DNA of 12,236 nucleotides from Candidatus Levyibacteriota bacterium (lineage in GTDB: Bacteria > Patescibacteriota > Microgenomatia > Levybacterales > UBA12049), in assembly GCA_016192645.1 (NCBI GenBank), contig JACPTT010000008.1, positions 1 to 12,236 on the forward strand, in the 5' to 3' direction. A program made the translations under genes and the position numbers. Below are positions 1 to 6,772 of the stretch, piece after piece. The notes beneath the pieces are model-generated. The model was not told where the DNA came from. It made no database searches and saw only the letters and a program-made list of their open reading frames with translations. Within the stretch, counting starts at the first letter, position 1. Each line of letters starts with the position of its first letter.

Positions 1-537
1 CGGGCTTATTCTACGGGCCCGAATAATACTTTCAGAAATGGCAAGAGCACGAGGCTCTTCAGCCAATTTAGAAAAAAGTTCATATAACTCTCCTTTTGTT
101 AAGCCATTTATCAGATCTGCCGCTTTTACAGAAAGTTTATGATTCATTCGCATATCAAGCGGACCTTCCTTTTGAAAACTAAATCCCCGCTTGGCATCTT
201 CAAGCTGATGACTTGATACCCCTAAATCAAAAAGAATTCCCGATACTTGTTCGAAATGATTTGAACGTGCAATTTCCCCTATATCCCTAAAATTCCCTTG
301 AGCCAACGCTAATCGTTCCCAATATTTGATTTTTGATTTTTGATTTTTGATTTTTTCATTAATGTATTCAATCGCTTCTTCATCACAGTCAATTCCCAAA
401 ACTATCCCGCCACGCTTCAAAATCTCAAAGCTGTGTCCTCCTCCACCAATCGTTGCATCAATATACTTTTTACCCTTCTCAATTCTTAAAAATTCTAAAA
501 CTTCTTGTAAAAGTACGGGTGTGTGAAAATTGTTCAT
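1..537 (-). CDS. rsmH: 16S rRNA (cytosine-1402-N4)-methyltransferase RsmH, C-terminus beyond window
   Basis: RsmH (MraW) N4-methylates cytosine 1402 of 16S rRNA in the ribosomal P site, using S-adenosylmethionine. I translated 179 codons from the ATG at 537 to the window edge with no stop. Visible family motifs are HTPVLLQEVL (residues 5-14), the SAM-binding stretch DATIGGGGHS (27-36), an acidic GIDCD (48-52), and FDLGVSSHQL followed by RGFSF and GPLDMRM (103-131). Family members are about 300 residues, so roughly 120 are missing off the edge; this is truncation by the window, not damage. Its ATG overlaps the mraZ stop as ATGA, implying translational coupling and shared control by the mraZ promoter. 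Residues 61-70 (KIKNQKSKIK) are encoded by a 7-bp tandem array lying in what should be a surface loop. Identification is very secure. Confidence 0.96.
   Translation of the reverse strand, partial: MNNFHTPVLLQEVLEFLRIEKGKKYIDATIGGGGHSFEILKRGGIVLGIDCDEEAIEYINEKIKNQKSKIKYWERLALAQGNFRDIGEIARSNHFEQVSGILFDLGVSSHQLEDAKRGFSFQKEGPLDMRMNHKLSVKAADLINGLTKGELYELFSKLAEEPRALAISESIIRARRISP
328..355 (-). repeat. Heptanucleotide tandem array inside rsmH (4 x GATTTTT on + strand)
   Basis: Four perfect copies of GATTTTT on the + strand, i.e. AAAAATC on the coding strand. It is translated as part of KIKNQKSKIK. The opposite orientation would carry TGA in every frame, so only this orientation keeps rsmH open. It belongs to the same repeat family as the arrays in the glycosyltransferase genes. 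Confidence 0.9.
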
Positions 538-980
538 GCACTTTTCTCACGTTCTTCTCCTTTAACAAGTCTTTTTGAGATTCTGTCTATATTTTTTTCA
601 AGGTTCTTTTTATACTCTTCCCAAACTATTTTGTCCCAAATTTCAACATAGCGAGACAATCCTAGGAAGACAACCTCGCCTTTAATCTTTGCAAATTCTC
701 GCAAGTAAGCTGGTAATACAAACCTTCCTTTATCATCGAGCTCAACGAAACTGGCTCCGCCAAGTAAAAATCGCTGTGTTTCTCGGGTTTCGGACTGAAT
801 AAAAGGCCTTCCCTCTGTTCCTTCCAAAAGCGCCTTCCAACTTTCCTGCGAGACGACAATAAGCGAGTTTTCATATCCAAGCGTTATAATGAGCTTATCC
901 CCCAAAACACTTCTTAATCTTTTTGGGAAAGCAATTCTATTTTTCGCGCCAACTTTTCCGTCATATTGTCCAAGAAGCAT
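534..980 (-). CDS. mraZ: Transcriptional regulator MraZ
   Basis: MraZ is the DNA-binding regulator encoded first in most bacterial dcw (division and cell wall) clusters; it typically represses its own operon. The 148-residue product has the expected length and two SpoVT/AbrB-like halves, at about residues 5-50 and 76-125. The second half carries the canonical LDDKGRFVLPAYLR (81-94). In the first half the equivalent reads VGAKNRIAFPKRLR (10-23), so the usual Asp of the DxxxR signature is Gly. The ATG at 980 places the start just after GGCAGGACTTT, a weak ribosome-binding site. The stop codon overlaps the rsmH start by four bases. Immediately upstream are four 10-bp direct repeats ending in GTGG/ATGG and a TTGACA promoter, consistent with autoregulation. 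The rest of the dcw cluster presumably continues beyond coordinate 1. Confidence 0.96.
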   Translation of the reverse strand: MLLGQYDGKVGAKNRIAFPKRLRSVLGDKLIITLGYENSLIVVSQESWKALLEGTEGRPFIQSETRETQRFLLGGASFVELDDKGRFVLPAYLREFAKIKGEVVFLGLSRYVEIWDKIVWEEYKKNLEKNIDRISKRLVKGEEREKSA

Positions 981-1007
981 AAAGTCCTGCCTTTCGAAAG
1001 AAGCGTT

Positions 1008-1047
1008 CCACTTCTTCCCACTTTAGACCACTTTATTCCATTTTGAA
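1008..1047 (-). promoter_or_regulatory. MraZ operator: four 10-bp direct repeats
   Basis: On the + strand the units are CCACTTCTTC, CCACTTTAGA, CCACTTTATT and CCATTTTGAA, end to end with exact 10-bp spacing. On the coding strand this gives TTCAAAATGG, AATAAAGTGG, TCTAAAGTGG and GAAGAAGTGG. Known MraZ operators are direct repeats of a G-rich pentamer at about 10-bp period (TGGGN in E. coli, AAAGTG-type in mollicutes). The array lies 28-67 bases upstream of the mraZ ATG, and its most upstream unit overlaps the predicted -10 element, as expected for a repressor site. Confidence 0.87.
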
Positions 1048-1068
1048 CTGTTTTTACAGCTGTGTCAA
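1040..1068 (-). promoter_or_regulatory. Promoter of mraZ-rsmH
   Basis: A perfect -35 TTGACA (1068 to 1063) is followed after 17 bases by CAAAAT (1045 to 1040), a 4/6 match to the -10 consensus. Transcription would begin near 1033, inside the MraZ repeat array, giving a leader of about 50 bases. The -35 is convincing and the -10 only moderate. Confidence 0.65.
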
Positions 1069-1082
1069 GAGGGAAAACGACC

Positions 1083-1114
1083 AAAATAGTGTGCATTTTT
1101 GGGCTAAAACACTA
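1083..1114 (-). terminator. Weak terminator-like hairpin after the membrane-anchored hypothetical gene
   Basis: On the transcribed strand TAGTGT (1114 to 1109) can pair with ACACTA (1092 to 1087), followed by TTTT (1086 to 1083). The stem is only six base pairs and the loop is 16 bases, so this is a poor intrinsic terminator. It lies between the stop at 1144 and the mraZ promoter, where one would be expected. Confidence 0.25.
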
Positions 1115-1143
1115 GATAGGAGGTGTGAGGCAAAAGTTGAGGA

Positions 1144-1629
1144 TTATAACTCGATGCTATCTTCTGCTTGAAGGACTTTGCCATCTGTTTTTACTATTTT
1201 AAGAGTTAGCTTAATCGCTGAAACGACCTTGTCGTATCGGCAAACGCCAGAAGAACAAGTGCCAAATTCCCTATAATCTATTGCTATCTTTTTATCCCCC
1301 GGTTTAACTTTTATTTCTCCGATCAGTCCCTCCGGCACTTCTTCGCCATTGATCTCTTTTGTATAAGATATTTGATAATCCACAGATTCAATACCGTCAA
1401 TATTTGTTATTTCAAACTTAAGCGCTTTTTTATCGGATCGAAGCATTAACGCGAGTCCTAAATCAGCAGGTAAGACGGTTGGAATAACCTGCTCCGAAAT
1501 CTCCGGCGGTATTTCGGAAACATCCCTAGAGGCTGATTTTTGAGAAGAAAGAAAATAATATCCTCCACCGAGCAAAATAATAACGAGAGCCGCCGCTCCC
1601 ACATATATTGCTAATCTTTTATCCTTCAT
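1144..1629 (-). CDS. Membrane-anchored hypothetical protein, one N-terminal TM segment
   Basis: The function is not known. From the ATG at 1629 the protein is 161 residues. A short basic start (MKDKR) is followed by one hydrophobic segment (about residues 6-27) and then a soluble region that would lie outside the membrane. A linker rich in Glu, Ile and Pro (about 36-52) precedes a compact, beta-rich-looking domain with CSSGVCRYD near the C-terminus; two cysteines four apart could form a disulfide or bind a ligand. I recall similar small anchored proteins from Microgenomates genomes, but cannot verify it here. An upstream TTG-type start would add 42 residues antisense-like in composition and overlapping the neighbouring gene, so I rejected it. 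It has its own promoter inside the 3' end of the preceding gene and ends 164 bases before mraZ. Confidence 0.8.
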   Translation of the reverse strand: MKDKRLAIYVGAAALVIILLGGGYYFLSSQKSASRDVSEIPPEISEQVIPTVLPADLGLALMLRSDKKALKFEITNIDGIESVDYQISYTKEINGEEVPEGLIGEIKVKPGDKKIAIDYREFGTCSSGVCRYDKVVSAIKLTLKIVKTDGKVLQAEDSIEL

Positions 1630-1643
1630 TGCTGCTGTTATAA

Positions 1644-1673
1644 AGAATACAGTAAATTTTATGCCCCTGTCAA
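1644..1673 (-). promoter_or_regulatory. Promoter of the membrane-anchored hypothetical gene
   Basis: TTGACA (1673 to 1668) is followed after 18 bases by TATTCT (1649 to 1644). The -35 lies within the last codons of the upstream gene (Leu-Thr). Transcription would begin about eight bases before the ATG at 1629, giving a very short leader. An alternative -10, TATAAC at 1642 to 1637, would make the transcript leaderless but has no matching -35. Confidence 0.5.
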
Positions 1674-2048
1674 TGCCGGCCGACTTTTTTCCGCTATCTC
1701 TGCCTGACGCTCCCTCACTAAAGCATAGAATCTTAGCCCAAATTGCCTTGAGCAATCCCCGTCTTGTCTTATTCCTAACCCTTTGCAGGATTGAGCTATC
1801 TTCCTCCTAAGCTCTTCAGAACGGTCTTCGCTTAGCCCTTCTGGATCTTGCAAAAGAGCCTGATTAATAAAAACGCTTTGTAATTCTTGACCAAACGGGC
1901 TAAGGGCAAAACCCCCGCCATTAGCAAAAATATGTGCTGCTGTTAATTCGTCCGGCGATAATTGCCTTTGTTGATCAGGCAGTAGATGAGTGTTGTTTCC
2001 AACGTCTAGTGGAGGAACCCCCTTTGGAGACGATTCCAAATTAGCCAT
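1659..2048 (-). CDS. Hypothetical protein, 129 residues, soluble
   Basis: I do not recognise this family. The protein begins with a polar, probably disordered stretch rich in Ser, Pro, Asn and Gln (residues 1-32). A helical-looking region with LTAAHIFANGGGFALSPFGQ (about 35-54) follows, then charged helices containing SEELRRKIAQ. Two cysteines, Cys87 and Cys98, flank KGLGIRQDGD. No signal peptide or transmembrane segment is visible. A good promoter with a leader of about 43 bases precedes it, which argues that it is a genuine gene rather than a chance frame. It lies between glyS and the anchored hypothetical protein, whose promoter overlaps its 3' end. Confidence 0.72.
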   Translation of the reverse strand: MANLESSPKGVPPLDVGNNTHLLPDQQRQLSPDELTAAHIFANGGGFALSPFGQELQSVFINQALLQDPEGLSEDRSEELRRKIAQSCKGLGIRQDGDCSRQFGLRFYALVRERQAEIAEKSRPALTGA

Positions 2049-2097
2049 CTTTCTAGTGTTTAGTAAAAATACCTACTCTAGATGTAAATACAACCTT

Positions 2098-2125
2098 ATT
2101 GTAAGGTCTATAACTATTTTGTCAA
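2098..2125 (-). promoter_or_regulatory. Strong consensus promoter for the 129-residue hypothetical gene
   Basis: TTGACA (2125 to 2120) with a 16-base spacer and TACAAT (2103 to 2098): 6/6 and 5/6 matches to the housekeeping consensus. Predicted start near 2091, leaving a leader of roughly 43 bases. This is the best promoter in the window. Confidence 0.75.
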
Positions 2126-2139
2126 TAGAACAAAACGCA

Positions 2140-3489
2140 TCACTTAAACTTTTCGGCAAAATACGAAGCGAGACTCTCGACTTCTATTCGTTCTTGTTTT
2201 GTTGTGTCGCGGTCGCGAACTGTTACGGTTTTATCCTCAAGACTTTGGAAATCAACGGTTACGCACCAAGGCGTGCCGATTTCGTCTTGCGAAAAGTAAC
2301 GCTTACCAATATTGCCCCGATCATCAAACGCCACTACCCCATCTATCGATTGCTTAAGATCTTTGTAGATACTTTTTGCCACTCCAACAAGTTCTTCCTT
2401 ATTGGCAAGAAGAGGAAAAACAGCAACCTTAACTGGAGCGAGTTTTGGGTGAAGCCTAAGAACAACCCGCTCTTGCCCTGAGCCGGCCGTTGGGTCTTCA
2501 AAATATGAATCGATCAAAAAGAATAAGGCCGACCTGTCAACCCCTCCGGATGTTTCTATCACCCACGGAGTAAACTCTTCTCCGGTTTCTTCGTCTTTGT
2601 AAGTTAAGTTATGACGCGATAAATCCCAGTCTCCCCGGTGATGAATTCCCTCAAACTCTGACCAGCCAAACGGCGCATTATATTCAATATCTTCGGCAAA
2701 TCGCGCATAGTGCGCCCGCTCGTGATCTTCATGTTTTCTAAATCGAAGATTTTCTTTTTTTAGACCCAAAGAACAGTACCAACTCATCCTCTGATCTTTC
2801 CAGTATTCAAACCACCTATCTCCCTCTTTATCATTATTTTTAATAAAGAATTCCAACTCCATCTGTTCAAACTCTTTTGAACGATAAGTAAAATTCCCCG
2901 GAGTTATTTCGTTTCTAAAAGCCTTTCCAATTTGGGCAATGCCGAAGGGAATTTTTATTCGTGTTGAGTCCAAAACATTCTTAAAGTTCACAAAAGCGCC
3001 TTGGGTTATTTCGCCGCGTAAAAAAACCTCGACTTGCTCTCCTTCAACAACGCCCAAATAGGTTTTGACCAAAAGATTAAATTTTCGAGGTTTGGTAAAT
3101 TGACCCCTTTCCTTACAATTTGGGCAGATTGCCTCCTCTGGGGCTGCAGAATCGTTTTGGACGAGGTGATCGGCTCGAAACCTATGATGACACTTCTTGC
3201 ACTCAATAAGGGGGTCTGTAAACGCTTCTACATGACCGGAGGCCTGCCAAACCTTGGGGTTCATAATAATTGAGCCGTCAATCCCAACCACATCGTCTCG
3301 CTGGTTTACCATGCTTTTCCACCATTGTTTTTTAATATTGTTTTTAAGCTCTACCCCTAAAGGTCCGTAATCCCAAAAACCAGCAATACCCCCATAAATC
3401 TCGCTTCCCGGATAAATAAACCCCCGCCTTTTGCAAAGAGCAACAATCTTCTCCATCAAGTTTGAACCAACCATCGTATTTTCCGCCAT
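2140..3489 (-). CDS. glyS: Glycyl-tRNA synthetase, homodimeric class II type
   Basis: It charges tRNA-Gly with glycine in the cytoplasm. The 449-residue length and single chain match the alpha2 type (often glyQS) rather than the alpha2beta2 enzyme. Class II signatures are visible: the motif 1 area GGIAGFWDYGPLG (33-45), motif 2 FRNEI...RSKEFEQMELEF (191-214) and motif 3 ETSGGVDRSALFF in the C-terminal third. A zinc-binding insertion has CKKC (97-100) and CPNC (122-125), as in the Thermus-type enzyme. The C-terminal anticodon-binding domain starts near LHPKLAPVKVAVFPLL. Start codons are ambiguous: ATG at 3489, with in-frame ATGs at residues 6 and 12, of which MEKIVALCKRRGF looks most like family N-termini. 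I kept the first because TATGAT lies exactly six bases before it. The linker TAGSGQ before ERVVLRLHP is slightly unusual. Confidence 0.96.
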   Translation of the reverse strand: MAENTMVGSNLMEKIVALCKRRGFIYPGSEIYGGIAGFWDYGPLGVELKNNIKKQWWKSMVNQRDDVVGIDGSIIMNPKVWQASGHVEAFTDPLIECKKCHHRFRADHLVQNDSAAPEEAICPNCKERGQFTKPRKFNLLVKTYLGVVEGEQVEVFLRGEITQGAFVNFKNVLDSTRIKIPFGIAQIGKAFRNEITPGNFTYRSKEFEQMELEFFIKNNDKEGDRWFEYWKDQRMSWYCSLGLKKENLRFRKHEDHERAHYARFAEDIEYNAPFGWSEFEGIHHRGDWDLSRHNLTYKDEETGEEFTPWVIETSGGVDRSALFFLIDSYFEDPTAGSGQERVVLRLHPKLAPVKVAVFPLLANKEELVGVAKSIYKDLKQSIDGVVAFDDRGNIGKRYFSQDEIGTPWCVTVDFQSLEDKTVTVRDRDTTKQERIEVESLASYFAEKFK

Positions 3490-3495
3490 AATGCT

Positions 3496-3524
3496 ATCAT
3501 ATCAAAAAAAATCAAGCAGATAAA
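3496..3524 (-). promoter_or_regulatory. Probable leaderless promoter of glyS
   Basis: TATGAT (3501 to 3496, 5/6 match) ends six bases before the ATG at 3489, so transcription would begin at or next to the A of the start codon. A weak -35, TTTATC (3524 to 3519), lies 17 bases upstream. There is no ribosome-binding site. Confidence 0.55.
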
Positions 3525-3540
3525 GAAAGAATAATATAAA

Positions 3541-4083
3541 TTACAGAAAGCGGGAAAGAAGGCGTTTTGATTTGAGACGGCGTTCAAGAATTGATTCGAT
3601 AAAAACGGTCGTATTAACAGAGTGAACCTTCCATGATGGCTTGTAGTAGCCAAGAATCGTGAGGAGTTCGATTTCGAATTCATGAACGACAGAGGCTATA
3701 TCTTCCTCTTCTGCTAATTGGGAAAGAACGTCTTTCAAAAGAAAAAATGCCCTTCTGTTTTCCTGATTCTCCGGGCACAAACCATCAACAAGCTCGCAAA
3801 TATGATAGGCAAAACCTACTTTGGTAAGATTTTCTTTAATAGAGGAAAAATCAGCTATTGTTTCCGCCTCTGTTAGAATCGGTAAAGCATGGCCTTTATG
3901 AAGAGAAAGTCTGGAGAAATTAAGCAGTTCAATATGCGGGGAACGCCGACTTGTAATTCTTCGAACCCCCACCGCTTTTACCTTTATTTTGCCAAAACGT
4001 TTTGTCAAAACAGTTAAAATCCGATCTGCCTCGCCAAAATTCCGGCGCTTTATAATAATTCCCTCTGTTTTAAAACTTCTCAA
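3541..4083 (-). CDS. recO: DNA repair protein RecO, short form
   Basis: RecO works with RecR and RecF to load RecA onto SSB-coated single-stranded DNA. The N-terminal OB-fold signature is clear: FKTEGIIIKRRNFGEADRILTVLTKRFGKI, then GVRR and SRRSPHIELLNF. A helical domain follows with ILTEAE, AYHICELVDGLCPENQENR and HEFEIELLTILGYYKPSW. I chose the TTG at 4083 because it gives the usual MRSFKTEGI-type start seven bases after the DUF4012 stop; upstream starts would run through that gene. The product is 180 residues, against about 240 in E. coli. The zinc-finger cysteines found after the LGY motif in many bacteria are absent, and the chain ends with IESILERRLKSKRLL. The frame shows no sign of breakage, so this looks like a lineage-specific short RecO. 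It has no promoter of its own and is probably cotranscribed with DUF4012. Confidence 0.9.
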   Translation of the reverse strand: MRSFKTEGIIIKRRNFGEADRILTVLTKRFGKIKVKAVGVRRITSRRSPHIELLNFSRLSLHKGHALPILTEAETIADFSSIKENLTKVGFAYHICELVDGLCPENQENRRAFFLLKDVLSQLAEEEDIASVVHEFEIELLTILGYYKPSWKVHSVNTTVFIESILERRLKSKRLLSRFL

Positions 4084-4090
4084 GGCGGTT

Positions 4091-6064
4091 TTAAATATCA
4101 AGCTTAAACTCTTTATCGGTAAGCAATTCAAACTTCTCAACCGTTTTTCCATTAACTTTAACTTCATACTGATTGTTATCTGTTCCCGGCTGTTTTTGAA
4201 TAAGAAGAGGCAATGGCGAACCCTTTTTCAGTTTAAATGGCAAAGTGTATTTTAAGGTATATGTTGCCGCTCCCAATGGCCTTACTACCAAAAACCCGTC
4301 AAATACGGTTTTCCCAAGCTCTTCGTAAGAAGTAACCTTGACTTCCGAACCTTTACTGTCAAGAAGTTTGCTCCCCGCAGGCGCATAAACCCTCACCCAA
4401 TTTCGCAAGGGCGCATTTAAACACATTCCGCCTCTCTCTAAATTGCAATCGGAAGGAGGATGAGGATTTTTGTAGTCTATTGTTACCGTCTTTGTTACAA
4501 CACCGTCGCTTGAAACATTTATTTCCTGAGAAACCGATTCTTTAACAAATAAATTAGCCTTTTGACCGCCAAAATTTGCTTCGTTAATATGTAAATAATC
4601 ACCATCAAATGCTTTTATTCTGCCCGCCGCATTAAGCGCTTCAACGCCTTTTTGCGCCTCCTTGTCGTAAAGATAAAGCATAACATGTTTTTGATCGATT
4701 TGGGCTATCATATCCTGCATTAGCGGTCCCCAGTATTTTTTGGGCGAGGACTTTAGCGCCTTCTCCATAATTGCGTAAAGGAGTGTTCCCAACATGTCCT
4801 TTCGCCGTGCCTGAACAGCCGCAAGATCGGTATATCTAATATCTATGCTCTGAGGTGTACTTATAAGCCTCTCAAGCTCGTAAATAACCTGAGGACAATC
4901 GCATCTTTTATCTGTTTTGCTAGTAAATCGAACTCCGCCGGCATAAACCTCATCGTCTAATATCTTTATTGTTGAAACAAGAACATTTGTATCTAGAGCT
5001 ATAATCCCATCCACTTCTGTTTTTCCCCTTGTATTTTTATAAAGAGAGTTAAAGGTTTGCATTGATTCAATAAAGTCCGCAGATAAATTTGAATCTCGCA
5101 AATTTAAAGTAGCAACGTTTGGTAAGTATTTTAGAATTGGTTCTGGAGCTTTTGGCTTATTAAGTAAAGTATTATCCAAATTATAAATATCGCTTGAGGT
5201 ATCTACATGAACCACCCCTTTCTCCAGCCGAAATATTGCATAGGCCGTAATAAATCCTCCTGTTGGACGCAGTTCGTTATCATTTTGAAACAAAACCAAA
5301 TATTTTTTGTCTTCCGGATCTCCAAGAAGGCTTGGCAATATCTTTATTAATGGCCGGGCTTCGACAAGCAATGAGACCCCTTGATCGGTAAGAGAGCGAA
5401 GTCTTACCATCTGCTGTTTTATTTTTCCTCCGGCAATAAAGGAAGGGTAGCGGTTGGGATTAATACCATCAATCTCTTTTTTGGCTAGTTCAAGGTCTTT
5501 TACCACCTCGTCAATGTGAGGGGTAATTTTTCCCATGGTTAAGACGGCGGTTTGAATTCTCTCCTCGGCAGACCCCAAAACAAAGCTCCCTCCTTGACCC
5601 TCTAAACCTAAAAGATCGGTATACGGCTTTAGCGAATCGACAACTGCCACTGCTGCATCAAGACCATGAAATCCAGCTTTCACCAAGTGGTTGGCATCGT
5701 TATAATAAGCGCCAAAAAAAGGAATAAATCTTGTAAAAGAAAGAGCTTGCAAATCGCGTTGGGTTTGTGATAGGCTTTGCCTTGTTTTCTCAAGCTCTGT
5801 GCTTGCCAGTTCAACGTTCTGCTTTTTAATCGCATCCCAAGCGCTTCTTGCCTGCGTGTAGGTTTTTTGGGCAGACCCAAATGCCTTTTGTGCTGGCAAA
5901 ACAACAGTAAATACCGTAGCTACCGCAATTAATAGAAAAACACCCAGTAAAACAAATATCGTTTGCTTAGGAAATCGTGATTGTCTATTTTGGGGATTGA
6001 AGGAAGTATTTTCCGAAATGCTGGGTTTGGATGAACTTAAATCAATTTTTTCAAACTCATTCAT
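4091..6064 (-). CDS. DUF4012 domain membrane protein
   Basis: The biochemical role is unknown. The 657-residue protein has a polar cytoplasmic tail (1-33), one transmembrane segment (about 34-56) and a large outside part. A Gln/Ala-rich, coiled-coil-like stretch (60-110) leads into helical region 130-245. The DUF4012 hallmark KKYLVLFQNDNELRPTGGFITAY follows at about 253-275, and a long beta-rich C-terminus contains CDCP and a Cys pair (CNLERGGMC). Proteins of this family are frequent in CPR and some Gram-positive genomes near polysaccharide genes, and here it directly follows a glycan cluster. I infer a surface or envelope-glycan role, weakly. The start at ATG 6064 is preferred over a TTG at 6100 because the latter TTG is part of the -35 box. 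It ends seven bases before recO. Confidence 0.9.
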   Translation of the reverse strand: MNEFEKIDLSSSKPSISENTSFNPQNRQSRFPKQTIFVLLGVFLLIAVATVFTVVLPAQKAFGSAQKTYTQARSAWDAIKKQNVELASTELEKTRQSLSQTQRDLQALSFTRFIPFFGAYYNDANHLVKAGFHGLDAAVAVVDSLKPYTDLLGLEGQGGSFVLGSAEERIQTAVLTMGKITPHIDEVVKDLELAKKEIDGINPNRYPSFIAGGKIKQQMVRLRSLTDQGVSLLVEARPLIKILPSLLGDPEDKKYLVLFQNDNELRPTGGFITAYAIFRLEKGVVHVDTSSDIYNLDNTLLNKPKAPEPILKYLPNVATLNLRDSNLSADFIESMQTFNSLYKNTRGKTEVDGIIALDTNVLVSTIKILDDEVYAGGVRFTSKTDKRCDCPQVIYELERLISTPQSIDIRYTDLAAVQARRKDMLGTLLYAIMEKALKSSPKKYWGPLMQDMIAQIDQKHVMLYLYDKEAQKGVEALNAAGRIKAFDGDYLHINEANFGGQKANLFVKESVSQEINVSSDGVVTKTVTIDYKNPHPPSDCNLERGGMCLNAPLRNWVRVYAPAGSKLLDSKGSEVKVTSYEELGKTVFDGFLVVRPLGAATYTLKYTLPFKLKKGSPLPLLIQKQPGTDNNQYEVKVNGKTVEKFELLTDKEFKLDI

Positions 6065-6070
6065 AATATG

Positions 6071-6100
6071 ATCATATACAGCTTTTACAAATAACGTCAA
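6071..6100 (-). promoter_or_regulatory. Probable leaderless promoter of the DUF4012 gene
   Basis: TTGACG (6100 to 6095), an 18-base spacer and TATGAT (6076 to 6071), then exactly six bases to the ATG at 6064. Both boxes are 5/6 matches. The predicted start site coincides with the A of ATG. The layout equals that of glyS. Confidence 0.65.
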
Positions 6101-6103
6101 GTA

Positions 6104-6769
6104 TCAGAGTGCTCCTTTTCCGGAAATCATTGCCCAAGGAGTTTGCAAGATAATCCACAAATCGTAAACTATAGATCGTTTTCTCACATAGTCTGCATCC
6201 ATTTTTATCCGCTTATCAAAGTTAATCTCGCTTCTACCCGAAACCTGCCAAAAGCCGGTTATTCCGGGCCTAACCGAAAGCACCACCTTTACCGCGTCTT
6301 TTGTTTTGGGATACTTTTTTTGCTGTTCTCGCAACTCATCCGGATAATAAGCCCTAGGACCTACCAAACTCATTTCGCCTCTAAGAACATTTAGAAGCTG
6401 GGGGATTTCATCCAAAGAGTGTTTGCGGATAAAACTGCCAGCGCGGGTTATCCTTGGATCGTCTTTTAACTTATAGCTTCCTTTTTTGTAGGCGTCGAAT
6501 AATTTTGAGAATTTTGGATTTTCCCGCAAAATCTCGTGAGCATTCTCTACCATCGAGCGAAACTTAAACATCTTAAAAAGCTTGCCGTTTTTCCCCACTC
6601 TTTCCGGCGTATCTGCAAGAATAGGACCATAAGAATCAAGCTTTATTAAAATTGCCACGATAATAATTATCGGAAGAAAAATAATTAGAAGAAGAAGAGA
6701 AAAGGCAAAATCCAATATCCTTTTTACAATTTCATAATAAACACTCTTTTTAATCTCGATATACGGCAT
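6104..6769 (-). CDS. Polyprenyl-phosphate sugar-1-phosphate transferase (WcaJ/PssY-type monotopic)
   Basis: Enzymes of this bacterial sugar transferase family start glycan assembly by moving a sugar-1-phosphate from a nucleotide sugar to undecaprenyl phosphate at the inner membrane face. The 221-residue product is the short form with only the catalytic core: one N-terminal hydrophobic hairpin (about 20-43), KMFKFRSM (66-73), the block DDPRITRAGSFIRKHSLDEIPQLLNVLRGEMSLVGPR (103-139) with the Asp120-Glu121 catalytic pair, and RPGITGFWQVSGRS (167-180). The ATG at 6769 is three bases after the manC stop, so the two are probably cotranscribed. The sugar cannot be read from sequence; the neighbouring manC does not prove that mannose is the first residue. 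The next gene, DUF4012, starts from its own promoter 40 bases downstream. Confidence 0.93.
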   Translation of the reverse strand: MPYIEIKKSVYYEIVKRILDFAFSLLLLIIFLPIIIIVAILIKLDSYGPILADTPERVGKNGKLFKMFKFRSMVENAHEILRENPKFSKLFDAYKKGSYKLKDDPRITRAGSFIRKHSLDEIPQLLNVLRGEMSLVGPRAYYPDELREQQKKYPKTKDAVKVVLSVRPGITGFWQVSGRSEINFDKRIKMDADYVRKRSIVYDLWIILQTPWAMISGKGAL

Positions 6770-6772
6770 ATA

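Noticed and set aside
1046..1061. CTGTTTTTACAG as a LexA-like site in the mraZ promoter spacer
   Set aside because: The half-sites are separated by four bases, whereas the E. coli LexA box has eight. There is no other support.
1144..1755. Longer 203-residue version of the membrane-anchored protein
   Set aside because: The extra N-terminus overlaps about 100 bases of the preceding gene, has no family-like features, and places the transmembrane segment internally. The ATG at 1629 gives a normal anchor and follows a promoter.
2108..2136. AT-rich inverted repeat ACAAAA/TTTTGT as a glyS terminator
   Set aside because: A six-base A/T stem with no following U run, overlapping the -35 of the next gene; too weak to call.
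1990..2481. 163-residue plus-strand frame
   Set aside because: It lies mostly antisense to glyS and across the promoter of the 129-residue gene; the composition is not protein-like and there are no motifs.
3541..4167. 208-residue RecO start
   Set aside because: It would overlap the DUF4012 gene by about 77 bases and add a sequence unlike RecO N-termini. The TTG at 4083 fits the family start.
4091..6100. DUF4012 protein starting at TTG 6100
   Set aside because: That TTG is the first three bases of the likely -35 TTGACG. The ATG at 6064 lies at the right distance from TATGAT.
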